DNA of 11,741 nt from an uncultured Alcanivoracaceae bacterium (GTDB taxonomy: Bacteria > Pseudomonadota > Gammaproteobacteria > Pseudomonadales > Alcanivoracaceae). Within the stretch, counting starts at the first letter, position 1; each line of letters begins with the position of its first letter. This document shows positions 6,776-11,741 of this stretch, piece after piece. The notes under the pieces are model-generated. The model was not told where the DNA came from. It saw only the letters and a program-made list of their open reading frames with translations, and did no database searches. Both the position numbers and the translations under genes were made by a program. The stretch covers positions 1 through 11,741 of the forward strand of contig CALEAR010000357.1 of NCBI GenBank assembly GCA_937943665.1, given 5' to 3'.

Positions 6776-7208
6776 GGCGTTGCCAAAAACTTTTCTTTTG
6801 CGGTTTGCTGCCCATAACATTTTCTTTCACCACAGAGGCGTAATCCGCATCATCGCGGCGAATATGGTTGATTAACCATGTTTTCAATAAAGTGAGTAAG
6901 TGCTCTGTCACATCTTCTCCGAGTTCGAAGCGTTGCTGAAATTCCGACACTCGACGGGCAAAAAGCTCATGCACCCGTTTATGGGCTTTGGAAAAAGGGT
7001 ATCCCGCTTGCTCCATGAGCTCTTCTTCAAAGGTGAAGTGCGATAAGGTGTATTCGATGAGCTGTTCAATCACAGCACTCACCTGTTCTCGGTTACCAGT
7101 TTGGCTGGCCTCGTACAGTGAGTTGATATATTCCACAATACGTTTGTGTTGGTTATCAATCACTTCAATACCTGTGTCTAGATCATGACTCCATGTTAAA
7201 TACCCCAT
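6762..7208 (-). CDS. Bacteriohemerythrin (non-heme di-iron oxygen-binding protein)
   Basis: A single-domain bacteriohemerythrin of 148 residues binds O2 reversibly at a di-iron site in a four-helix bundle in the cytoplasm. All seven iron ligands are present at the expected spacing: His21 (NQHK), His57 and Glu61 (HFTFEEE), His76 and His80 (HKRVH), and His115 and Asp120 (HIRRDD). The N-terminal TWSHDLDTGIEVIDNQH is typical. After the domain there is a basic tail (SKPQKKSFWQRL) whose role is unknown. In this family such proteins deliver O2 to oxygenases or oxidases, or sense O2. The ATG at 7208 has AAGGGGG upstream. It is transcribed alone: the porin terminator lies upstream, and an FNR/Anr-like box sits between terminator and gene, which fits oxygen-responsive expression. 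Confidence 0.93.
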   Translation of the reverse strand: MGYLTWSHDLDTGIEVIDNQHKRIVEYINSLYEASQTGNREQVSAVIEQLIEYTLSHFTFEEELMEQAGYPFSKAHKRVHELFARRVSEFQQRFELGEDVTEHLLTLLKTWLINHIRRDDADYASVVKENVMGSKPQKKSFWQRLTGS

Positions 7209-7236
7209 AGAAACCCCCTTTGTATAATGTTGGTTT

Positions 7237-7264
7237 TCTATAGCGTTGCACAGGGTGGTGAAAA
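7237..7264 (-). promoter_or_regulatory. Possible hemerythrin promoter
   Basis: Read on the minus strand, TTTTCA (7264-7259) and TATAGA (7242-7237) are 16 bp apart, each matching four of six consensus bases. Transcription would start near 7230. The FNR-like box lies directly upstream, centred about 46 bp before this start, slightly further than the usual -41.5. A perfect TATAAT at 7223-7228 is on the opposite strand and drives no visible gene. Confidence 0.3.
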
Positions 7265-7269
7265 GTGGG

Positions 7270-7283
7270 CTGATTTATATCAA
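7270..7283 (-). promoter_or_regulatory. FNR/Anr-like binding site upstream of the hemerythrin gene
   Basis: CTGATTTATATCAA matches the FNR/Anr consensus TTGAT-N4-ATCAA at nine of ten defined positions. It lies in the 109 bp between the porin stop and the hemerythrin ATG, just past the porin terminator. FNR-type regulators carry an oxygen-labile iron-sulfur cluster and act when oxygen is low, which fits an oxygen-binding protein. Confidence 0.55.
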
Positions 7284-7286
7284 GGT

Positions 7287-7313
7287 AAAACAAGGCCACC
7301 TTGCGGTGGCCTT
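7287..7313 (-). terminator. Rho-independent terminator of the porin gene
   Basis: On the minus strand AAGGCCACC (7313-7305), a 4-nt loop GCAA and GGTGGCCTT (7300-7292) form a perfect 9-bp stem, followed by GTTTT. It begins 4 nt after the porin stop codon. On the plus strand there is no T-run, so it works for the porin direction only and separates porin from hemerythrin transcription. Confidence 0.9.
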
Positions 7314-7317
7314 TGGC

Positions 7318-8394
7318 TTAGAACTTAAAGATAGTGCCTAGGGAAACAGCGAAGGGCGTTTCATCACCATTGCCGTTGGCAAGTTTAATTTGTGCTGAAC
7401 GGCCGGCGTTTGTGGGGGCACGATACACGCCATCCGCATCCACTTGGGCGTAGTTCAGATAGAAAGTCAGGTTGGGGGCATACAAGTAATCCACACCAAC
7501 GGCGTATTGGGTGGCTTTATCCTTGCTATCGTTATCGCGACGCAACTGGTGCACCTGGGTTTTTAACGCCACTTTCTCGGTGGCAAGGTAGCGTAAACCC
7601 ACTCCGTAGGTATCGCTTTTAGGAGGGTTGGCGCCGCCATCCAACGCTTTTTTATCCGCATGGTTATAAAAAACGCGGAAGCTGAAATCTTGCCAATCAT
7701 ATTTAGCAGCTAAACGAAAGGCGCGTACACGGTTATCGTTTAGCTCTTTGTTTTCATCGTAGGCAATACCCGCCCAAAAATTATCATAGGTATATTCCAA
7801 AGAGGCACTATAGGCTGGCGCACGCCCTTCCTGTGTGCCTCCGGTCTCTTCAGAGTTAGCAGAATATTGGGCACGTGCCGTGAAGCCGTAAAATGCAGGG
7901 CTAGTGTAATACACACTATTGCGACGCCAATTATCTTGGCCGTCGGCACCGGTAATGTTGCCCGCTGCACCCACCTGGGAAGTGAAGAGATCTGTGCGGA
8001 TTCTCAATAATTTAATGGGGCTATTGATATTACCCACTTGAAGGGTTCCCCAATCACCTTTAAAGCCAAGGTAGGTATCACGGTCGAAAGTAAAGTTGCT
8101 GCCTTTGTCATCTCCTGTGCTGGCGCCATCAGTGGCGTACAGGGTAGCTTCAGCCTGATAAATAGCTGTGAGTTGTGGATCAAATTGGTGGCTGCCCTTC
8201 ACGCCCAATCGGCTAGTGTTGGTAGAGGTGTTAAAGGCAGCAGATTCGCCTTTGATATCGCTATCAATGTGGTCTAAGGATACATGCAATAAACCATATA
8301 CTGTGGGGGGAGCCACAGGGTCAGCTAGGGCATGGCTGCTGGCTAAGAGAGTGGATGCCACAAGGGGGGCTAACCAAGTATTTTTTTTATACAT
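7318..8394 (-). CDS. Outer-membrane porin (Gram-negative porin family)
   Basis: The protein (358 residues) forms a trimeric beta-barrel diffusion channel in the outer membrane, by family. Residues 1-24 are a Sec signal peptide (basic MYKKN, hydrophobic core, cleavage site ALA before DP). The mature start TVYGLLHVSLDH is the usual first strand. The middle has NSVYYTSPAFYGFTARAQYS, typical of the region after loop 3. Alternating hydrophobic strands continue to the C-terminal VSLGTIFKF with the terminal Phe needed for barrel assembly. The frame is open to 8421, but ATG 8394 has GGAG 5 nt upstream and begins the signal peptide exactly. Substrate preference cannot be read from the sequence. It has its own promoter and terminator, and an FNR-type box lies 181 bp upstream of the start. 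Confidence 0.92.
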   Translation of the reverse strand: MYKKNTWLAPLVASTLLASSHALADPVAPPTVYGLLHVSLDHIDSDIKGESAAFNTSTNTSRLGVKGSHQFDPQLTAIYQAEATLYATDGASTGDDKGSNFTFDRDTYLGFKGDWGTLQVGNINSPIKLLRIRTDLFTSQVGAAGNITGADGQDNWRRNSVYYTSPAFYGFTARAQYSANSEETGGTQEGRAPAYSASLEYTYDNFWAGIAYDENKELNDNRVRAFRLAAKYDWQDFSFRVFYNHADKKALDGGANPPKSDTYGVGLRYLATEKVALKTQVHQLRRDNDSKDKATQYAVGVDYLYAPNLTFYLNYAQVDADGVYRAPTNAGRSAQIKLANGNGDETPFAVSLGTIFKF

Positions 8395-8410
8395 ACAAAC
8401 TCCGCTAGTA

Positions 8411-8449
8411 AGGCATAACAAGTGTGTGTTTTATAATTGGTAGGCATAA
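8411..8449. repeat. Direct repeat of AGGCATAA flanking the porin -10 box
   Basis: AGGCATAA occurs at 8411-8418 and again at 8442-8449, 31 bp apart, close to three helical turns. One copy lies between the -35 and -10 boxes and the other just past the predicted start point. This is where a repressor could bind, but an eight-base repeat in a short region can arise by chance. Confidence 0.3.
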
Positions 8450-8459
8450 TAACTGTAAA
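8430..8459 (-). promoter_or_regulatory. Proximal sigma-70 promoter of the porin gene
   Basis: On the minus strand TTTACA (8459-8454) is followed after 18 bp by TATAAA (8435-8430); each hexamer matches five of six consensus bases. Transcription would start near 8423, giving a leader of about 29 nt with the GGAG ribosome binding site at 8403-8400. Confidence 0.65.
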
Positions 8460-8547
8460 GCTATCCCTTTGTGAATGCTAGAGGCTAGATTAATTTTGCA
8501 TAGCAATATGGCATGGCGTTTACAATCATGCCGTAAAGTATGTACAC

Positions 8548-8588
8548 AGTGTAGAAAGCGGGTTTTTAAAAGAGTTGATGTATATCAA
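8548..8588 (-). promoter_or_regulatory. Perfect FNR/Anr box with a possible distal promoter towards the porin
   Basis: TTGATGTATATCAA (8575-8588) is a perfect TTGAT-N4-ATCAA site between arfB and the porin. On the minus strand a TACACT hexamer (8553-8548, four of six -10 bases) would start transcription near 8541, placing the box centre at about -40.5, almost the -41.5 of class II FNR promoters. The same hexamer lies in the palindrome TACACAGTGTA (8543-8553). The transcript would enter the porin gene with a leader of about 147 nt. No terminator or convincing small gene is seen in that leader. Confidence 0.6.
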
Positions 8589-8606
8589 ATAGCCGCAGCT
8601 TATGGC

Positions 8607-9032
8607 TTACCATTTGGGTGGTTTGCGCATTTTTTTTATTTCACTACGGTGTTTTTTCTTGCGCAATCGGCGCGCTTTTGCAGCTTTACTTGGTCGGGTG
8701 GGAATGCGTTTTTTAGGAGCCTGGGCTGCACTAGCAAGCAAATCGCGCAAACGGCTTAAGGCGGCTTTGCGGTTGAGATGCTGATATCGAAATTCCTGTG
8801 CCTTAATCACAATCACTCCATCTTTACCAATGCGCTGATCCTCCTTGGCTAATAAGCGTTGGCGCATGGGCTCTGGTAGAGGGGCTTGGTGCAGATCAAG
8901 CTTAATTTGAATGGCGGTGGCTACGCTATTTACGTTTTGGCCGCCGGCGCCTTGGGAGCGAACGGCTTGTTGTTCTATGCAGGCAAGGGGAATGCGCACA
9001 TGGGGAAGAATAGTAAGAAACCTATCACTCAT
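8607..9032 (-). CDS. arfB: Peptidyl-tRNA hydrolase ArfB (YaeJ), alternative ribosome-rescue factor
   Basis: ArfB enters the A site of ribosomes stalled on mRNAs without a stop codon and hydrolyses the peptidyl-tRNA, a backup for tmRNA. The 141-residue protein has the catalytic GGQ within RSQGAGGQNVNS (25-36). It also has the conserved GVIVIKAQEFRYQ and a strongly basic C-terminal tail (RPSKAAKARRLRKKKHRSE, then KKMRK) that in this family lies in the mRNA entry channel. The frame extends to a TTG at 9068, but ATG 9032 fits the family length and begins 8 bp before the end of the upstream membrane-protein gene (ATGAGTGA). The nearest Shine-Dalgarno-like AGGA is 15 nt away, so coupled translation is likely. 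A run of eight A residues codes part of the tail. Confidence 0.93.
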   Translation of the reverse strand: MSDRFLTILPHVRIPLACIEQQAVRSQGAGGQNVNSVATAIQIKLDLHQAPLPEPMRQRLLAKEDQRIGKDGVIVIKAQEFRYQHLNRKAALSRLRDLLASAAQAPKKRIPTRPSKAAKARRLRKKKHRSEIKKMRKPPKW

Positions 9033-9984
9033 GGTGGCTTGAGCGTTTCCTGCGGAAGATATCTGCAAGTTGGTGGCGTTCGAACATTAAAATAAAAAGT
9101 AGGGAAAAAGCAAAAGGGATCAATAGGTAAAAGAGGCGAAACACCAATAAGGCTGCAATAACATCGGCTGGGTTTACCTCTGGCAGGGCCAGTAAAAAAA
9201 GGGCCTCGAGTACACCAAGCCCACCCGGGGCATGGGAAAGTAAGGCCGCCGAAAAAGACGCAAGAAACACACCAAGAACCACTAAATAGCCAGGGTTGCT
9301 TGCCTCGGGTAATGCAAAGTAAATGATGGCGGCGGCGCTGAGCAGCTCTAAGGGGCCAATAATTAACTGGCGCTTCACAATGGACATGGCTGGGTAATGC
9401 ACCTGAAAGCGACCTAATTTAAGGCTAGGTAGGCCCAGTAAGCTGCTGATCATGTACAGTACAACGAGTCCTAAGAAGAAGGCGCTTAGCGCATAGGGCA
9501 CCCAAGGAGCAGGGTCATCATAAAGCAAGGTCAAGAGTTCGGGCTTTATGAGTAACACTAACCCTGCCAACAAAATGGTGCCAAGGGCGAAGGTAAAGGA
9601 GCACAAGGCCACCAAAACCCCAACTTCAGCGCCACTTAACCCCTTCGATGTGTAGGCGCGATACCTGACTAAGGCACCGGAGGCCACAGAAGCACCAATG
9701 TTGTGGGCCAGGGCATAGGTGGTGAAGGAGGTGGCCGCCACAAAAGGCCAAGGGATATGTTTATCTAGGTGCTGCAGCGCAATACTATCGTAACCGGCGA
9801 GGGCTTTATAAGCCGCAGCGGTGGCGAGGGCAGCGAGTAGCCAACGGTGTAAAGGAATGGCATCAAGGCTTAGCAGAATATCATCAAGAGAAATATTGCG
9901 AAGCTGGTGCACCAATAGCCAAGCAGAAAAAACCACAGCCACCAGGCCAATTAAGGGCCAAATATGTTCCTTGCTAAGCCTCAC
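9025..9984 (-). CDS. YbhN/UPF0104 family inner-membrane protein (lysylphosphatidylglycerol synthase membrane-domain-like)
   Basis: This 319-residue hydrophobic protein has about seven or eight membrane segments. It matches the UPF0104 family, relatives of the flippase half of MprF without the aminoacyl-transferase domain. Family motifs are NIGASVASGALVRYR (95-109), HAPGGLGVLEA (251-261) and VFRLFYLLIPF (281-291), all with close counterparts in E. coli YbhN. Proposed roles in the family concern moving lipids or lipid-linked molecules across the inner membrane; which substrate applies here is unknown. It starts with GTG (9984), with AGGA 9 nt upstream. It lies 56 bp after lipA and overlaps arfB by 8 bp, so it is probably in the lip transcript. 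The C-terminus is basic (RRKRSSHH), facing the cytoplasm by the positive-inside rule. Confidence 0.85.
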   Translation of the reverse strand: MRLSKEHIWPLIGLVAVVFSAWLLVHQLRNISLDDILLSLDAIPLHRWLLAALATAAAYKALAGYDSIALQHLDKHIPWPFVAATSFTTYALAHNIGASVASGALVRYRAYTSKGLSGAEVGVLVALCSFTFALGTILLAGLVLLIKPELLTLLYDDPAPWVPYALSAFFLGLVVLYMISSLLGLPSLKLGRFQVHYPAMSIVKRQLIIGPLELLSAAAIIYFALPEASNPGYLVVLGVFLASFSAALLSHAPGGLGVLEALFLLALPEVNPADVIAALLVFRLFYLLIPFAFSLLFILMFERHQLADIFRRKRSSHHE

Positions 9985-10040
9985 GAAAGTTAATCCTTTC
10001 TATTCAATAAGGAAAAAATACATACCATTCAATATAGCCT

Positions 10041-11015
10041 TTATTTTTCTATTGTGCCCACGTTTATTCCTTGGTTTTGTAGGTCTGCATGGTAAGAGCT
10101 GCGTACCATAGGGCCTGAGGCCACAGAGCTAAAACCTAGTTCGCGGGCAAGGCTCGCATAAGCATCAAATTCATCAGGATGCACATAACGTGCCACAGGC
10201 GCATGGTGGGGGCTAGGCTGTAAATATTGGCCAATGGTGACTCTATCCACTAGATGCGCGCGCAAGTCTCTGAGGGTGTTTTCCACTTGCTCCTTGGTTT
10301 CTCCAAGGCCCACCATGATCCCAGATTTAGTGGGCAGATGGGGGTTGCGCTCCTTAAAGGTTTTTAACAGCAGCAGCGAGTGTTCATAACGAGCGCCAGG
10401 GCGAACGCTTTTATAAAGCTCAGGAACCGTTTCGATGTTGTGGTTAAACACATCGGGAGCTGTGTCCGTGAGCTTGTTCACTGCATCATCCAAGCAGCCG
10501 CGGAAATCAGGGGTTAAGATCTCAATGGTTACCTTAGGGGTGCGTTGGCGAATGGCGGTGATGCAATCCACAAAGTGTTGGGCACCGCCATCTTTGAGGT
10601 CATCCCGATCCACAGAAGTGATCACCACATAATTAAGCCCCATGTTTTCCACGGTTTCTGCCAAGTTGGCGGGCTCATCTGGGTCTAAGGGGTTAGGCCG
10701 TCCAAAGGCCACATCGCAAAAGGCACAGCGGCGGGTACAAATATCACCCATAATCATAAAGGTGGCGGTGCCGTGGCTAAAGCATTCTGGGAGGTTGGGG
10801 CAGGCCGCTTCTTCGCAAACAGAATGTAGTTTCTGTTGGCGTAGCATGGATTTTACCTTTTGAATGTTGCCGCTAGAGGGAACACGCACTCGGATCCACT
10901 TGGGCTTACGCAAGGGTGCATCTTCGTTAACGAGGGGAATGGTGCGAACCTTGCTTTCACCCCGAAGCTTTTCACCGACGGCAACTTTACGACGAGAAGG
11001 GTGTGGGTTCGACAT
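10041..11015 (-). CDS. lipA: Lipoyl synthase LipA (radical SAM)
   Basis: LipA inserts two sulfur atoms into octanoyl groups on E2 subunits and glycine-cleavage H protein, forming lipoyl cofactors. The 324-residue protein has both iron-sulfur sites. The auxiliary cluster that donates sulfur is Cys67, Cys72 and Cys78 (CX4CX5C), with the C-terminal Ser of RSSYH (305-309) as its fourth ligand. The radical SAM cluster is Cys93, Cys97 and Cys100 (CTRRCAFC). Other motifs are [10 protein letters not shown] and [13 protein letters not shown]. The ATG at 11015 has GAGGA upstream. It follows lipB by 21 bp, and the two act in sequence on the same protein-bound substrate. Confidence 0.98.
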   Translation of the reverse strand: MSNPHPSRRKVAVGEKLRGESKVRTIPLVNEDAPLRKPKWIRVRVPSSGNIQKVKSMLRQQKLHSVCEEAACPNLPECFSHGTATFMIMGDICTRRCAFCDVAFGRPNPLDPDEPANLAETVENMGLNYVVITSVDRDDLKDGGAQHFVDCITAIRQRTPKVTIEILTPDFRGCLDDAVNKLTDTAPDVFNHNIETVPELYKSVRPGARYEHSLLLLKTFKERNPHLPTKSGIMVGLGETKEQVENTLRDLRAHLVDRVTIGQYLQPSPHHAPVARYVHPDEFDAYASLARELGFSSVASGPMVRSSYHADLQNQGINVGTIEK

Positions 11016-11036
11016 AATGAATCCTCGCTAATGCAT

Positions 11037-11720
11037 CTATGGGGCAAGCATTGTAGCACCCGAATGCTCTTCTGTGTGGGGTAAATCCTGTAGAATACGA
11101 GTGGATTGGGGAAGGGCCAAATGCTGTTGTAGCTGGGCGATTAACGTGGCCTCCACCTCTGAGCGTTCATGGGGGGCCCCTTCTTGTTCCAGGCTAGTCA
11201 TGGCTTGTCCCTCATAGCCACAAGGGTTGATGCCTAGGAAGGGTCGCAGATCCATTGCACGGTTAAGGGCAAGGCCATGGTAACTGCAGCCCTGACGAAT
11301 TCTTAAGCCGAGGGAGGCGATTTTTTTTTGATCGATATACACCCCTGGTGCCCCTTCTTTGAGGTGGGGAGCTAGCTGATAGTGGCGTAGGGTATCCATG
11401 AGCGCTTGTTCAATGGCACTTACCAACGCCTTAACGCCCATATGTTTGCGATGCAGATCCACCAATACATAGATGACGGTTTGCCCTGGTCCGTGGTAGG
11501 TTACTTGCCCACCGCGATCGCATTTCACCACGGGAATGCCAGCCGGATTAAGAAGATGCTCGGCTTGGCCGGCTTGGCCAAGGGTATATACGGGGGGGTG
11601 TTCAAGCACCCAGAGCTCATCTGGCGTATCCTTCTTACGCTGTGCTGTAAAACGCTGCATGGCTTGCCAACTGTCTTCATAACGCAAGCAAGAAAAGTAA
11701 CGCAGCGTAAGGGTATCCAT
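11037..11720 (-). CDS. lipB: Octanoyl-[ACP]:protein N-octanoyltransferase LipB
   Basis: LipB moves octanoate from acyl carrier protein to the target lysine of lipoyl domains through a thioester on its own cysteine. The 227-residue protein has RGGQVTYHGPGQ (69-80), KIASLGLRI (133-141) with the catalytic Lys133, and NPCGYEG (165-171) with the nucleophile Cys167, all as in the E. coli enzyme. The ATG at 11720 has AAGGTGAT about 10 nt upstream. Its own promoter, if any, is beyond the window. An uninterrupted run of nine A residues (T run on the plus strand, 11321-11329) encodes Lys132 and Lys133. The last 30 or so residues are poorly conserved by eye. Confidence 0.97.
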   Translation of the reverse strand: MDTLTLRYFSCLRYEDSWQAMQRFTAQRKKDTPDELWVLEHPPVYTLGQAGQAEHLLNPAGIPVVKCDRGGQVTYHGPGQTVIYVLVDLHRKHMGVKALVSAIEQALMDTLRHYQLAPHLKEGAPGVYIDQKKIASLGLRIRQGCSYHGLALNRAMDLRPFLGINPCGYEGQAMTSLEQEGAPHERSEVEATLIAQLQQHLALPQSTRILQDLPHTEEHSGATMLAP

Positions 11721-11741
11721 GGGCTAAAAGATCACCTTAAC

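Noticed and set aside
7223..7228. Perfect TATAAT on the plus strand
   Set aside because: It is upstream of no plus-strand gene; a transcript would be antisense to the porin, and no -35 box of quality is found. It occurs readily in AT-rich promoter DNA.
8252..8267. TTGAT-N6-ATCAA palindrome
   Set aside because: The spacer is 6 rather than 4 bases, and it lies in porin coding sequence; it is not an FNR site.
8486..8529. 14-codon minus-strand frame in the long porin leader (a possible leader peptide)
   Set aside because: It has no Shine-Dalgarno sequence, and a frame this short is expected by chance. A 6-bp hairpin (8510-8515 with 8527-8532) overlaps it but is also weak.
8475..8759. 94-residue plus-strand open frame starting in the arfB-porin gap
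   Set aside because: Most of it is antisense to arfB, whose GGQ motif and family match are certain. It has no good ribosome binding site, and its composition (Phe-rich from poly-T) is a shadow of the lysine-rich ArfB tail.
10001..10036. Two copies of ATTGAAT (minus strand) in the lipA to YbhN-like gap
   Set aside because: Short AT-rich repeats in a 56 bp gap are expected, and no promoter with sensible spacing to the GTG start could be built from them.
1..11741. Search for transposons, phage genes, toxin-antitoxin pairs, CRISPR, tRNA or defence genes
   Set aside because: Nearly all the sequence is accounted for by core genes with short gaps. No inverted-repeat-bounded element, array or RNA gene was seen by eye.

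Overview
This 11.7 kb window is a compact stretch of gammaproteobacterial chromosome, mostly housekeeping genes. The signs are LipB and LipA, a UPF0260 (YcgN-type) protein, a 16-strand-type porin with a signal peptide and C-terminal Phe, a lipoprotein, and the order tsaD - plsY - folB - folK - cca. From general knowledge that order resembles the one in Pseudomonas and related Pseudomonadales/Oceanospirillales. Composition is moderate, roughly half G+C by eye. I would place it in that group (for example an Alcanivorax-like marine bacterium), but the species is inference only. I see no mobile element, CRISPR array, tRNA or rRNA.

Layout. (1) 1-3983: the 3' half of tsaD (tRNA t6A synthesis) runs into plsY on the opposite strand (phospholipid synthesis). 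Then come divergent folB-folK (folate pathway) and, on the minus strand, cca (tRNA CCA end) overlapping folM (pteridine reductase). The folK and folM ends overlap tail to tail. (2) 4102-6775: an MFS transporter faces ycgN with 1 bp between them. Next are a COG3650-like lipoprotein and an overlapping ogt-type DNA repair methyltransferase, read left to right. (3) 6762-8606: a bacteriohemerythrin and a porin, both on the minus strand. A clear intrinsic terminator separates them, and each has an FNR/Anr-type box upstream. (4) 8607-11720: a minus-strand run in the order lipB - lipA - YbhN-like membrane protein - arfB, tightly packed, so lipoate attachment to 2-oxoacid dehydrogenases shares a likely transcript with a membrane protein and a ribosome-rescue factor.

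The genes are very tightly packed. Convergent pairs overlap by 14, 20 and 14 bp or are 1 bp apart, and tandem pairs overlap by 1 to 22 bp. Start codons were revised from the longest open frame where a Shine-Dalgarno sequence or signal peptide argued for it: plsY GTG 1095, MFS ATG 4102, ogt TTG 6284, porin ATG 8394, arfB ATG 9032.

No undescribed multigene system is evident. The most interesting signals are regulatory: a perfect TTGAT-N4-ATCAA box in the 212 bp upstream of the porin and a 9/10 box just upstream of the hemerythrin. They suggest an oxygen-responsive pair next to each other. A true PTR1-type pteridine reductase placed convergently against folBK is the second point worth checking.
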